From Populus alba (Eukaryota; Streptophyta; Magnoliopsida; Malpighiales; Salicaceae): a stretch of 64,000 nt of DNA. The notes below the pieces were generated by a model, which was not told where the DNA came from, did not search any database, and saw only the letters and a program-made list of their open reading frames with translations. A program made the position numbers and the translations under genes. Below are positions 35,368 to 48,050 of this stretch, one piece after another. Positions within the stretch are counted from its first letter, which is position 1. Each line of letters starts with the position of its first letter. Location of the stretch: the NCBI RefSeq assembly GCF_005239225.2, contig NC_133299.1, positions 10,420,967 to 10,484,966 on the forward strand, read 5' to 3'.

Positions 35368-38305
35368 TCATTATCCATTGCTGGAATGTCAGAGGGCTCA
35401 ATAGCCCTCTGAAGCAGCATGAGGTTGTTAGCCTCATGAAAATAAAGAAAGATTGATGTTTCTTGCCTTTTAGAGACCAAGCTATCCTCTTCCAGAGTTG
35501 GTCTTATGCATAGATTTAAGTTGAAGTCCTGAAAGTGTATCAATAATAGTGAGGTAGACTTCATTGCTAGAATTGTTCTTTTTTGGAACCCCAGCACTGT
35601 AAACGTTTAATTTTTCTGCTCAAGTAGTGCATGTTCTCATTACTTGTTTGGAGAGTCATTACAGTTTCACATCTTTTTTTTTAATGGTTTCAACACTATT
35701 TCTCTTTGGAGATCCCTATGGGAAGACCTGCGAAGGTGGAGTCCTAACTCTCCTTGGCTGGTGCTTGGTGACTTTAATTCGGTGCTTTCTCAGGAGGATA
35801 AACACAATGAAGCTCCTGTGTCCAGCTATGAGGTTACAGACTTTAGGGATTGTTGCTCAGACCTGGGTCTTACTGATTTAAACTCGACTGGCTGCCTTTT
35901 CACCTGGTCAAATGGACAGTCTGGAGCAAAATTGATAGAGTTATGGTCAACACTCATTGGTCCACTTTGCAGCAGCAGGCTCATGTGCATTTTGATACCC
36001 CCGGGGCTTTCTCGGACCACTCCCTTTCCTCTATGCAATTGGGTTCACGACAGTCTTGCAGGAATAGGAACTTCAAATTTTTTAACATGTGGGCTGATCA
36101 CTCTCAATTCTTGGAGTTGACTGAGCAATGCTGGAATACTCATGTTTATGGTTCCTATATGTTCACCTTGTGTAGGAAGCTAAAACTATTGAAAAGGCCA
36201 TTGAAGGAGCTCAACAAACTTCATTATAGCCACATCTCTCAACGAGTTACCAGGGCTGAGGAAGAACTAGATAGTCTTCAATCCCTTTTGCATCAAGACC
36301 GTGATAACATCCATCTTCAGTCCCAAGACAAGCATCTTAGATCACAACTTTTGCACCTTAAGTCGGCGGAGCAGAGTTACTATGGGCAGAAACTCAAATT
36401 CACTTTCTTAAAGGAAGCGGATAAAAGCACTTGTTTCTTCCATGCTTTGCTAAGCCAAAAGCATTGAAGAAATCATATTCCAGCAATCTAGGTCCCCTCT
36501 AGCATGTATACTTCTTCGGTTGATGAGGTGGGGTAGGAGTTTGTTCGATACTATCAAAATCTCCTTGGCTCTTCAAAACAAACCATCCCCATCAATAAGG
36601 ATGTCATCCAACGTGGCCCCTGTCTTGATGCTGCTTCTCATGATTTTCTTTTAGGACCAGTAACAGATGACCTTATCCAGCAAACACTTTTCAGCATTGG
36701 CAATGAGAAGGCCCCAGGGCCAGATGGATACTCATCCCTCTTCTTCAAGAAAGCATGGAATATAATGGGCGGTGATTTTTGTGTTGCGGTCAAGGATTTC
36801 TTTGCATCGGGTGATTTACTCAAGCAAGTCAACCTTTCAATCATTGCCCTTGTTCCAAAATCATCTAATGCTAACTTGGCTGCTGATTTTCGGCCGATCT
36901 CTTGTTGCAATGTCATTTATAAGGTTATTTCCAAGATTCTTGCGGGGAGAATGGCACATGTTCTGCAGGACATTATCAGCCCTGCCCAAAATGCTTTTCT
37001 AGGAGGAAGGAATATAGCTTACAATATCCACCTCATACAGGAGCTTTTATGTCATTATGGGAGGAAGAAGGTATCCCCTAGATGTATTATTAAGATTGAT
37101 TTCAGGAAAGCTTTTGACTCTGTTCAATGATCTTTTCTGCGACAAGTCCTGCTGCTCTTGGGTTTCCCTCCTCGATGTGTCCGGCTCCTTATGCAATGTG
37201 TTGAGACTGCTTCCTTTTTTGTTTCTGTTAATGGGAATCTATATGGCTTTTTCAAGGGGCAATGCGGAGTTTGTCAAGGAGATCCTCTTTCCCCATATCT
37301 TTTTATTGCTTGTATGGAATACTTTTCCAGGATGCTCATCTAGAGTACGTAGCACACTAACTTCAATTTCCACCCCAAATGTTGTGCTCTAGGGGTCAGC
37401 CACTTAGCTTTTGCAGATGATGTCCTATTACTCTGCTGGTGTGATATGCAGTCAGTTAGCATTTTAAACCAGCAACTTCTTGCTTTCGGTCGGATGTCAG
37501 GCCTTGACATTAATGCTGCGAAGTCCTCTATATATTTTGGTGGATTGGGGGAAAGTGTTAAGCTTGCCATCTTGTGCCTTATTGGCTTTTTAGAAGGGAG
37601 TTTTCCTTTCCGTTATTTAGGGGTCCCTCTAAGCCCTCATAGATTATTGGCTAGTCAATTCTCCCCTCTCCTACAGAAATTGGAATCTTCTATTCAGAGT
37701 TGGATGGGGAAACACCTCTCCTATGCTAGTCGCCTTGAGCTCATCATATCAGTTCTGCATGGCATGGTTCAATTCTGGCTCAGTATCTTTTCGATTCCAG
37801 GTATAGTTATTACCAAGATCAATATCATCTGTTGTAGCTTTCTTTGGTCTGGTAACTCTTTTCGCCTCACTCTGCCCTTGTCTACTAGCAAAAGGTTTGC
37901 CTTCCCAAGCAGGAAGGAGGCTTGGCTCTCCTGGATATCAGGGCAAGAAACAAAATTTTTTTGGCAAAGCAGCTATGGAATTTCCACCTTAAATCCGACT
38001 CTTTGTGGATTCGTTGGGTGGCACATTACTACCTTCCTCAGACAACAATCTGGGCTGTGGGTGTAAGGAGTGTTTCATCACCTCTATGGAAGTCCATATG
38101 TACTCTCAAAAACCAGTTGGTAGAACAATACGGAGGCATTCCTGTTGCAATCAATACTCTTGAAAGTTGGGATGAAAGAAACAACCGTATCTTTGCACAG
38201 AAGTCAACCTCTGTAGATGCCACATTCCGAAGATTCCAAATACTTTTCTACACAGTTTTGCATTTCCATGAAAAAGACCACTCTCTTTACCACGTTGCTG
38301 CATAA
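35366..38305 (+). pseudogene. LINE-3 ORF2 (endonuclease + RT), several frameshifts
   Basis: The endonuclease opens with IIHCWNVRGLNSPLKQHE at about 35369 and is readable in pieces across three frames to 36467 (WLVLGDFNSVLSQED near 35757). The RT shows EKAPGPDGYSSLFFKKAW near 36705, ADFRPISCCNVIYKVISKIL near 36885, IDFRKAFDSVQ ending in a stop at 37130, QGDPLSPYLF near 37275 and an intact FADD box near 37405. The C-terminal part is lost after about 38066 apart from fragments. Unlike LINE-1, the catalytic box is unchanged, but the frame is destroyed elsewhere. Confidence 0.82.
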
Positions 38306-39257
38306 GAAAGGTGCTAGTCTTCGTTGCTTGCTTCAGTTGGTTTTGTTGTTGGGTTTTCTTCTGCTCAACCTATGTCTTCAGGAAGATAGAGCTCCCAGTC
38401 TTCATGTTCGAGCATGTTGATACTGTCTCCTGCAAGTTTCAATTTCAGTTTTCATGGTCTTTCATTTCCAGGCAAATCGATTTCCTCCTGCTACGTGATT
38501 GCATGGGGAAGCCTTGGTCATGCATGCTTTACGTGTTGCTTGTAATGTCAGGTCCCTTGTCTCTGCATGGATAGCCATTATCCTCTGTTCTTGGCTGCTA
38601 GTGAATTAGTTTGCATGGCTTTCATTTTGCGTCTCTACATGGATGGCTGGGTTGTCTGCTAGTAAATTAATTTGCATGGATGGCTGGGTTGGCTGTTAGT
38701 AAATTAATTTGCATGGATGGCTGGGTTGTTTCTACGTGGATTAATTTGCATGGTCGTCGTCCTGAATCTGTGTGTTCCCCTTCGTCCCTGCATGGAGGAG
38801 CTCTTCGTTTCTCTATTTTCTTGGTTGTTAGGTTGTTGTCTCTGCATGGAGGAGTCAAAGCTCGTTGCTGCTCTCGGCTGGTTCTGCGCTGATTTGTGTT
38901 TTTTCTAATGTTAGTGGATGCTGCTGTAGTTGTTTCATCTCCTTGTCGGCTTGCGGCTTGCTCTCGTGGTTTGATCACCAAACCAGTATGAGATATCTGG
39001 TCATCTTTCTCTGTTGTAAATTTTATCAGGATGTCCTTTTGTCCTGTCTTTTGCTTTGTGTTAGGTTGGGAACCTTCTAATATTTGGTTCCTCTCATAAC
39101 CATGGTCTTACTTTATTTGTTTTACAGTGGCTTGTTGTATAGCTCATTAAGGGAGTTTGTTCCCTTTTTGTTTATCCTTGTTTCTGAACTTGCTAGCTCT
39201 CCAGCATTGTATATTTTTTTTTATCTTTTTATACACTTACATTTTGATCAAAAAAAA
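38306..39257 (+). repeat. LINE-3 3' UTR with a 37-bp minisatellite
   Basis: T/G-rich 3' UTR. Three tandem units of 37 bp begin CATGGATGGCTGGGTTG at 38638, 38675 and 38712. Further CATGGATG/CATGGAGG words are scattered around. It ends in a short poly(A). Confidence 0.6.
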
Positions 39258-40008
39258 TATTATCCTTTGTTAGAAGGTTACTAAAGGGCTCAGATATTAC
39301 ACTAAAATCTTTGATGAACCTTTTGTAAAAACCAGCATGTCCTAAGAATGATCTATCTTTAACAGATTTTGGTGTTGGTAAGTTGGCAATTAACTCGATT
39401 TTAGATTTGTCAAACTCAATTCCTTTCGATGAAACAATGTGACCAAGTACAATGTCGTTTGTTACCATAAAGTGACATTTTTCCCAATTCAGTACAAGAT
39501 TCTTCTCTTCACACCTGCTCAAAACCTTTTCTAAGTTAGTCAAACAATCATCAATTGAATCACCAAAAATAGAAAAATCATCCATAAAAATATCAAGAAA
39601 ACATTCATCCATATCACTGAATATGCTAAGCATGCATCTTTGAAACGTGGTTGGTGCATTACATAATCCAAAAGGCATCCTTTGATATGCAAAAGTACCA
39701 AATGGACATGTGAAAGTAGTATTCTCTTAATCTTCCAATGCAATTTCAATTTGATTGTAACCTGAATAGCCATCTAGGAAACAATAAAATTCATGACTTG
39801 CAACTCTTTCGAGGATTTGATCCATGAAAGGTAAAGGGAAATGATATTTTCTAGTCATTGAATTAAGTTTCCTAAAGTCAATGCACATGCGCCAACCAGT
39901 AACAGTCCTAGTTGGAATTAACTTATTTTTCTCATTTTGTTATCACAGTGACTCCAGACTTTTTGGGTACAACTTGGGTCGGACTTACTCATTTGTTGTC
40001 AGAAAATG
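39258..40008 (-). pseudogene. Detached Athila RT fragment
   Basis: It matches the interval 28512-29265 of element A at high similarity, including the FMDD box (FMDDFSIFGDSIDD) and the LNWEKCHFMV and FLGHAGFYKRF blocks, with small indels. It has no LTR or other domain attached. It starts at the LINE-3 poly(A) and ends where similarity stops at about 40008. It is therefore a rearranged remnant of another Athila copy. Confidence 0.88.
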
Positions 40009-40505
40009 GGTTGTTTTCTGAAAAACGTATCTTAATAGGGAAGATCAACTATGTGTTGTTTTCTTTTCCAGAAAGCATTAGGTAAGTCTGAACAGATCTG
40101 TTGTTCAATCTTATTTTGGAAATCAATGATTTTCTTTAGTAAATTAGGGTTTTGTAGTTGTTTGTCTATACGACAAAAAGAAACATGGTTTTGTAAATCA
40201 TGTAAATGGAATTGTTTTCCATGAATTAGTGCATTAATATGATAAGTATGTATGGAGCATGCTTTAATTAAATTCAAATTTCTAGTCTTAGACTGCTCTA
40301 AGAATGGGAAAACAAGTTTGATGCTATTAATTTTGGAAGAAATACAATTCTGATGTGCTTGGTATGGAGTGATCATGTCAATGAATGGAGTGCCAGGAAT
40401 GATGGTATGATTAATATCTTTTGTAACAACAAAAAATGTTTTAAGAGAAATGCCTCTATTGAAAACATAGGCTTTAGTTTTTCTTACAATATGTAATTTA
40501 AACTT
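40009..40505 (-). pseudogene. Probable endogenous pararetrovirus (Caulimoviridae-like) protease-RT fragment
   Basis: A minus-strand reading across 40032-40500 first gives a piece ending in GTPFIDMITPYQ, resembling the end of a retroviral-type protease. A hydrophilic linker follows, then FWKRKQHIVDLPY. This resembles the entry into the RT domain of Caulimoviridae polyproteins. A stop directly follows and the RT body is absent. It is flanked by the Athila fragment on one side and the satellite array on the other. It is a non-functional relic. An unusual Ty3/Gypsy branch is the main alternative. Confidence 0.5.
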
Positions 40506-42414
40506 CAGTAAAAATCTGGGCGCGATCCAACGGTCAGATCAAAAGATATGGCTCTTTCGAAACATTACTCTTGTCTAGACCTACAAAAACACCTCTTCAT
40601 CGAGTTGCGATTCTCCACCTCATCAAGGGGAAACAGCCTCCTGAAACTCCTGTAAAAATATAAGCGCGATCCAACGGTCAAATCAAAAGATTCAGCACTT
40701 TTAAGACATTACTCTTATCTAGACCTACAACAACACCTCTTCACCGAATTGCGATTCTTCACCTCCTCAAGGGAAAACAGTCTCCGGAAACTCCTGTAAA
40801 AATCTTGGCATGATCCAACGGTCATATCAAAAGATATGGCTCCTTTGCGACATTACTCTTGTCTAAACCAATAAAAACACCTCTTCACCAAGTTGTGATT
40901 CTCCACCTCCTTAAGGGAAAACAGCCTCCGGAAACTTCTGTAAAAATATAGGCGCGATCCAATGGTCAGATCAAAACATATGGCTCTTTTGAGACACTAC
41001 ACTTGTTTAGAACTACAAAAACACCTCTTCACCGAGTTGCGATTCTCCATCTCCTCAAAGGGAAATAGCCTCCGAAAACTACTGTAAAAATATAAGCGAG
41101 ATACAACGGTCAGATCAAAACATTCGGCTCTTTTAAGATATTACTCTTGTCTAGACCTACAACAACACGTCTTCATCGAGTTGCGATTCTGCACCTCCTA
41201 AAGGGAAAATAGCCTCCGGAAAACTCCTGTAAATATTTGGGCGCAATCCAACAGTCATATCAAAAGATTTGGCTCTTTTAAGACATTACTCTTCTCTAGA
41301 CCTACAACAACACCTCTTCACCGAATTGCGATTCTTCACCCCCTCAAGGGAAAACAGCCTCCGGAAACTCTTGTAAAAATCTGGGCATGATCCAACCGTC
41401 ATATCAAAAGATATGGCTCTTTTGAGACATTACTCTTGTCTAGACCTACAACAACACCTCTTCACCGAGTTGCGATTTTGCACCTCGTCAAGGGGAAACA
41501 GCCTCCTGAAACTCCTGTAAAAATATAAGCGCGATCCAATGGTCAGATGAAAAGATTCGGCTCTTTTAAGACATCACTCATCTCTAGACCTACAACAACA
41601 CCTCTTTACCGAATTGCGATTCTTCACCTCCTCAAGGGAAAACTGCCTTCGGAAACTGCTGTAAAAATCTGGACAAGATCCACCAGTCATATCAAAAGAT
41701 ATGGCTCCTTTCAGACATTACTCTTGTCTAGACCCACTAAAACACCTCTTCACCGAGTTGCGATTATCCACCTCCTCAAGGGGAAACAACCTCCGGAAAC
41801 TCCAGTAAAAATATAGGCGCGATCCAACGTTCAGATCAAAACATATGGCTCTTTGGAGACATTACACTTGTCTAGACCTACAAAAACACCTCTTCACCGA
41901 GTTGCGATTCTCCATTTCCTCAAGGGGAAACAGCCTACGGAAACTCTTGTAAAAATATAGGCGAGATCCAACGGTCAGATCAGAAGATTCAGCTATTTTA
42001 AGACATTACTCTTGTCTAGACCAACAAAAACACCTCTTCACCGATTTTTGATTCTCCACCTCGTAAAAGGGAAACAGCCTCCGGAAACACCTGTAAAAAT
42101 ATAAGCGCGATCCAATAGTCAGATCAAAACATATGGCCCTTTTGCGACATTACTCTTGACTAGACCTACAATAACACCTCTTCAACGAGTTGCGATTCTG
42201 CACCTCGTCAAGGGGAAACAATATCCAGAAACTCCTGTAAAATTATAAGCGCGATCCAAAGGTCAGATCAAAACATATGGCTCTTTTGAGACATTAAACT
42301 TGTCTAGACCTACAAAACACCTCTTGACTGAGTTGCGATTCTCCATCTCCTCAAGGGGAAACAACCTCCGTAAACTCCCATAAATGAAAAGATTTGGCTC
42401 TTTTAAGACATTAC
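40506..42414. repeat. 144-bp satellite array, segment 1
   Basis: About 13 tandem monomers. The start phrase CGCGATCCAACGGTC recurs at 40521, 40665, 40809 (variant) and 40953, exactly 144 bp apart. Other constant phrases are GACATTACTCTTGTCTAGAC, CACCTCTTCACCGAGTTGCG and CCTCAAGGGGAAACAGCCTC. Monomers differ by scattered substitutions. The segment ends at the solo LTR whose target duplication is ATTAC (42410-42414). Confidence 0.95.
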
Positions 42415-42426
42415 TGTAAAACCCTG

Positions 42427-43370
42427 TGATACGGTTCAGCCCTGTGATACGACCCAAGTAAGGTCAGATTCGGATTTTGGCGTAAAAAGCGCAACAGTCC
42501 AGGTTTACGGCAACAGTCATAATTCTCAATCCGACCGTTGGATCGGGCTAATATTTTATGTGGACTCTCCAGACATATCTTACTACCTTGGGTTAAAATT
42601 GCAGGTCAATCGGAGTTCGGTAAGGCACCCCAATACTGGTCAACAGAGGTTGTACGGATTTTGTTATTTACTTCCATTTGACTTGTGGACTTCCTATTTG
42701 ATTATGATTCTTTTCCTCCAAGGATGTGGGAGCTGGTTTTGGGAATTTCCTAGTTCCACAAGGATCTTTAATGAGTTGCAATATAATCTCCTAGTGTGGC
42801 AAGGATTCATTAATGTTTCAGAATCCTTTTCTTATAAGGATTCCTTATTCATCCTAGCTACACAAGGAAATAAGGGCTGGTGGTATTTAATGACAAGTTA
42901 CTTATTTTTATTATTTTCTTTAATGTTTGGGCTTAATTAAAACTTTGTTTTGAGCTAGGGTCCAAGGCTTGTTTGGATCAGGTTAAGGGCTTTTCAGTTT
43001 AGGGTTTTGGGCCAGTTTTGAGTGGACCTCATATAAGTCCACATAAGGGGTCCATTAGGGTTAACTTTTCAAGAACTATTTAAACTCATGTAAGCCACAA
43101 TTTCGGCAGCTTTGGTGATTATTATTCTGAATTTTTCAGTTTTAACGTGTGAGAGTGATTCTTGCATTCTTCAGTTCTTAAACGAACTGAATCTGACTTA
43201 TCGAAGATTAACTGGCTTCGTGGCGTCATTCTACTCATTCCAATAGTGTTGGTGCCTTGGGGCAGGTTTCCATTGTGTCGCACTCATATCAGACCTATTT
43301 CGGCTTTCCGGGATCAGATCTCAATCTTGATTGTGGGTTGCGTGACCACGTGATCACGAGGTTCGCATCA
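42427..43370. mobile_element. Nested solo LTR (TGATACGG...CGCATCA family)
   Basis: 944 bp with perfect 5-bp target duplications CCCTG at 42422-42426 and 43371-43375. The right half matches 61620-61856 and 62105-62345 in the related solo LTR of element B. It contains CTCAATCCGACCGTTGGATC, a phrase that also occurs in the host LTR at about 43860. Confidence 0.82.
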
Positions 43371-44564
43371 CCCTGTAAATAAAAATAAATAATAATAACA
43401 ATAATAATAAAAAGAAAGAATAAAAAAAAACAACACATAGGATTGAAGTAATGACGTTTCAATGAGTAATGGATATTCGGTATGAAAGAAATGAATAAAT
43501 AGTAGGAATGACAATAAATGTGTCATGTGAGAGAGAGAATGATCTCCATAAATAAATTTAAAAATATTGTTGAAGTCGAAAAGAGAGTCATGATTTTTAG
43601 TTTAAAACTTGTAACGTTGGCGAAACCAGTGATGAGTTTCAATGGATAAAAGAATAAGAAAAAAAAATAGAAGATATGTAAACCCCAGTCAAAACACGTA
43701 TTCTGAAAAATTAATGATAAATGTGGTAATATTGAATTTATTGAGTATAAATGAAGGGGAAATGTCATGAGGATCTAAGTAAATAAATTAATGCATGAAA
43801 TTCAGATTTTAGTGTAAAAGACACTAATTGTCTAGTTTTACGATATCGATGATATATCTCAATCCGACCGTTGGATCGGGTTGCAATTTTGTAAGGAATC
43901 TCCAGACATATTGTTTTATATTAAGTTCACATTTCGTGTCAATCATAGTTGGAAAATATTTACGAAGAGTACTGAAAATCGGGTAAATGAAAGAAGATGA
44001 CACAAGGGGCATTTTTGTAATTTTATCAAAACAAATACTCTCCTCTCCTCTCTTTAAAAATAGAGCACGTCCTCTGCAAATGAAAAAGAAAACAAGAGGG
44101 AGACCATTTGTTTTGTCCCATTTTCTCTTCATTTCTTCAAGCTAAATCAAAAGAGAATGTTCTTAGGAGGATTCTATCCAAGAAAACAAATTAAATAACA
44201 ACTTAGAGAGTTATAGAGCTTGAGAGAAACAAAAACAAGAAGCTGGAAATTGGAAGAGGAGGACATGATTTTTGTAAATTTTTTTCAAGAATTCATTGAA
44301 ATAAGTTAAAGTAGCAAAGGTAAGCAACATACCCTTTAGTAATTTCGTTTTTCTCTCTTGTTCTTGCATGAGGAAAAGAAAACCCCCAAGTTTAAAATTC
44401 TAGGGTTCATATAAATATTTTGGGGGAGTAATTTTTCATGTGAATTTCGAGATTAATTGCATGATAATGGCTTGATTTGCTGAAAAATAGAAAGAATAAA
44501 TTGATTTGAAACTATGGGTTTTGGGATTGCAATAGGGCAGGCACTTCGGTAGCCATAGTTTGAC

Positions 44565-44985
44565 TTTCCACCGTTGGATTAAATTGATTTTTGGATATGT
44601 TATTATGCTCAATGTCACCTACATTTTGACTGGAGGGATTGTAAATATCAGACTTCATTTGAGGGCTGTCACCAGAGGAACATTTCTGGAAAATCACCTT
44701 TCAAGACAACCTTGTTCGTCAGCCGTTATATCATCATTTCACCGTTGGATTGGTCTGGATTTCGGATATGTTATTCATCCAGATGTTATATAAATTCTGA
44801 ACGGTTTAGATCGGAAAAGAACACTCCTACCAGAAATTGTACTTCCTGAACAGCAGGTCTCCAAATTTCAGGTTAGTCCGGTATTGTTCTGATATCGGGA
44901 GTTTTAACCGTTGGATGTATGTTAATTTTGGATATGTTATTCTAATGATGATAATGTATAATTCCACCGTTTGGATGTATTGAAT
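44565..44985. repeat. ~170-bp CCGTTGGAT repeats inside the solo LTR
   Basis: CCGTTGGAT boxes start at 44571, 44742, 44908 and a variant at 44967 (spacing 171, 166, 59), each followed by a TTTTGGATATGTTAT-type phrase. The block aligns along its length with the LINE-1 5' UTR (12926 onwards), including shared ATTTCTGGAAAA and TCAGGT-AGT-CGGTAT phrases. Confidence 0.75.
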
Positions 44986-45929
44986 TCTAAATTTAAATAA
45001 TGATGTTTTAAGTTTGGTTTGAGAAATATGGAATGAGAATATGAGGTTTAGCATAAAAAGTATGTTTTGGGACTAAGGATAATGGTAATGGGTTTAATGA
45101 TGATAGGTGTGTTTGTGTTATGTTTGAGTCATGTTTGATGTTTTGATAAGTGATGGTATAGTTAAATTCTATAAAGAATAGTGATTGACTAATATTTTGG
45201 TTGTGTTATAATGGGAAATCATGTTGTAAGTTGAATTATGATATAAGGAATCATTTTGAGTGTGCTTTTGGAAAAATTTGGCATGTGTAGTCATTGATGA
45301 AATTTAAGTTAAATTACATTGTTTGGTGATAGATTAAATGTCTTGGGACAAAAGAAAATCGGTGACGAAAAGTCATGCCCTTTGGACATTGAAGATCATT
45401 GATGAAGAATTGAATTAAATGGGCATTTAATTTAAATGACAAGTACGAAAATAAAATACATTCATGGAAATTGTTTATGGAAGTATTTGATTTTGTGAAT
45501 TTATGAATATTATGAATAAATCGGGAAGATTCAATAATGATTCAGGATGTTATATTAAAAATGTAGGAGAAGCATTCACTCGACTTCTCAGGAGCTCATA
45601 TAGTAGGAGCTTTGCAGGAGGGGCACAACAACAACAAGGAAGAGCGAGTTGAGCTTCTGCAGCTGGTAGGTGTTCTATACCTACACTTTTTACGTAGCGT
45701 TAATTTACGAACTTATTAAATTCTTGGTCTTTGTGTCTATGGGTGAAACCACAAAGAGAGAGGATAAAGTGAAATAAACGAGAAATTAAAAATGGATTTG
45801 AGTACTTGATTGGGTTAAGAATATGAATTACACTAATAGACTTTGTTGATGATCATTCCTCGAACTTGATTAGCCGGTCCCGAATGCGGAAGCTAATGAA
45901 GTTAGTAAGGTTTACTAACATTGGGCTTA

Positions 45930-46185
45930 AATGTTGACAAATGGTTGATTAGCTTCGGTTAATGGCATCCGAATGGATGACCGGATGAAGGACTGATTAG
46001 CTTCGACTAATGGCATTCGAATGGATAGCCAAGACAAATGAATGATTAGCTTCGATTAATGGCATCCGGATGGATGGCGGGGACAGAATGATTAGCTTCG
46101 GCTAATGGCATCCGGATGGATGGCCGGGACAAATGAATGATTAGCTTTGGCTAATGGCATCTGCAGTGGATGACCGGGGTGAGTG
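45930..46185. repeat. Five ~48-bp tandem units
   Basis: The unit is GATTAGCTTCGGCTAATGGC followed by ATCCGGATGGATGRCCGGGAC and a short spacer. It occurs five times with substitutions. Each unit can form a small GATTAGC/GCTAAT stem. Confidence 0.75.
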
Positions 46186-46930
46186 AAAGGTTAATGATAT
46201 TGACCGGTGCTGTCAATATCGGCAATCACACGAAACTTGATTAGCCGGTCCCGAATGCGAATCATCCCTGAAAACGAGGGATACTGAACTTGATTAACTA
46301 TTCGGGTGAGAATAGTTAATGATATTGACCGGTGATGTCAATATCGGCAATCACACGAAACTTGATTAGCCGGTCCTGAATGCGGAGGCTAATGATGTTA
46401 GTAAGGTTTACTAACATCGACATAATCATCCCAAAAAACAAGGGATACTGAACTTGATTAACTATTCGAGTGAGAATAGTTAATGATATTGACCGGTGCT
46501 GTCCATATCGGCAATTACATGAAACTTCATTAGCCGGTCCTGAATGCGGAGGCTAATGATGTTAGTAAGGGTTACTAACATCGGCATAATCATCCCTGAA
46601 AATGAGGGATACTGAATTTGATTAACTATTCGGGTGAGAATAGTTAATGATATTGACCGGTGCTGTCAATATCGGCAATTACACGAAGCTTGACTAGTTA
46701 TTCCTGAAGTGAAAGCTAATGATGTCAAGAATCTTGACATCAACATTTCCAGAAATATTCCAAGATATTATGGAAAGAAAAATCTGATTGGCTATTTCAT
46801 GTTAGAAATAGTCGATAACATCAATCAATGGTATTAATTTTGACGTTTATAATGAACTTGATTAGCCGATCTTGATATGAGAGACTAATAACACTAACAA
46901 AAATTTATTAGTATCAGCATTCCCTTCCAA
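46186..46930. repeat. Array of perfect hairpins inside the solo LTR
   Basis: About four degenerate 125-170-bp units are each made of consecutive inverted repeats. Examples are GATATTGAC/GTCAATATC (46196-46220), ATCCCT/AGGGAT (46264-46282), TTAACTATTC/GAATAGTTAA (46294-46319), GATGTTAGTAA/TTACTAACATC with a 3-nt loop (46394-46418), GATGTCAAGA/TCTTGACATC (46721-46741) and ATTGGCTATTTC/GAAATAGTCGAT (46787-46816). The last two replace earlier stems with different sequence and keep pairing. The unit before 46260 lacks one hairpin. Function is unknown. Confidence 0.7.
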
Positions 46931-47378
46931 GTTTTAGGGGAGAGGTAATAATTAAAAATATTAATGAAATGGGGATTGACATCTTGATAGGATTATTCAT
47001 TCGGCCTTGAAGAGGCGGATATTGATTGGAAATTATGGAATAAGATGGGCGGAGGAACTAGTTACCCGGTGATGGGCTAGTGGCATTAGTTTTGTTTTCT
47101 AATGACCGGAATATACAACTTGAGTTAAACTTACTTGTGTGGTGTTAATATTGTCAAGATGACTGACTTGTCAGATTATAAATGGAATGTTGGATGATAC
47201 CTAATTGTTAAACAAAAATGATAATTTGTGTTTATGTGATGGATTATTGTAGAAAAAAAGGAGAAACTGATGAGGATCTAATTCTTGTGAAGGATGAAGG
47301 CAAATATCGTATCGCTTGGGACGTGAGAGTAGAAGTTCATTAACCATGGTAGGTGTTATACACTTAAGGAATGCAATG

Positions 47379-47379
<1 letters not shown>

Positions 47380-47470
<91 letters not shown>
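47380..47470. repeat. (TA)n microsatellite
   Basis: About 91 bp of TA repeats inside the 5.3-kb solo LTR. The open frame across it is meaningless. Confidence 0.97.
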
Positions 47471-47474
<4 letters not shown>

Positions 47475-47934
47475 TATTTTGAATTAATTAAGGAATTGTA
47501 ATTGATATAATTTGAGAATCATGTCCTGGGCACATGGAGGATGTCAAAGAAATTATGACCAATAATGTAAATATGTTGTATTAAGGTTTCATGTTGTTGC
47601 TGGCATGATAAGAATTTGGTGATAATTATAATAGTGTAATAAAATGACAATAATAGTCATATTATTTGAAGATGGATCGGATGTGAATATTGTGAAATGA
47701 TGGCAGGTTCCATGATAATGAGAGATTTTACTGAAAATCTAAAGAAACATTGGAATGTGTTGAAACGGGCACAAGAAATATGTAAGTGGAATATATTTAT
47801 AAACTAAAATTGGACCGAAATCATGATGAGTTTGACAACTTATATGGAAAAGCCATAATAGGTATAATATATGTTGGGATTGAAATTGATATAAAGAGAT
47901 AGAGTAAGAGGGAGAGAAATCACATGGTAGATAT

Positions 47935-48050
47935 TATAATGAATTAAATGTGCTCATGAGGTGAAACAAGACACAATGAAAATGTTGAATTATTATAATG
48001 AATTAAATGCGCTCATGAGGTGAAACAAGACATAAAATGAAAATGCTGAA
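47935..48050. repeat. ~58-bp tandem duplication
   Basis: The phrase AATGAATTAAATG.GCTCATG with the following AGGTGAAACAAGACA occurs twice in tandem with a few changes, within the 5.3-kb solo LTR. Confidence 0.7.

Larger units (their letters stand above)
33875..39257 (+). mobile_element. LINE-3: second plant L1-type LINE family, 5'-truncated and broken
   Basis: It contains ORF1 (DUF4283), then endonuclease, RT and a 3' UTR, and ends in an 8-A tail at 39250-39257. It has no 5' UTR: ORF1 begins within 20 bp of the LTR border, so the 5' end is missing. No target duplication was found between the two borders. ORF1 and ORF2 are clearly diverged from LINE-1. Confidence 0.85.

Noticed and set aside
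47316..47501. 61-aa ORF with Ile-Tyr repeats
   Set aside because: It is just the translation of a (TA)n microsatellite.
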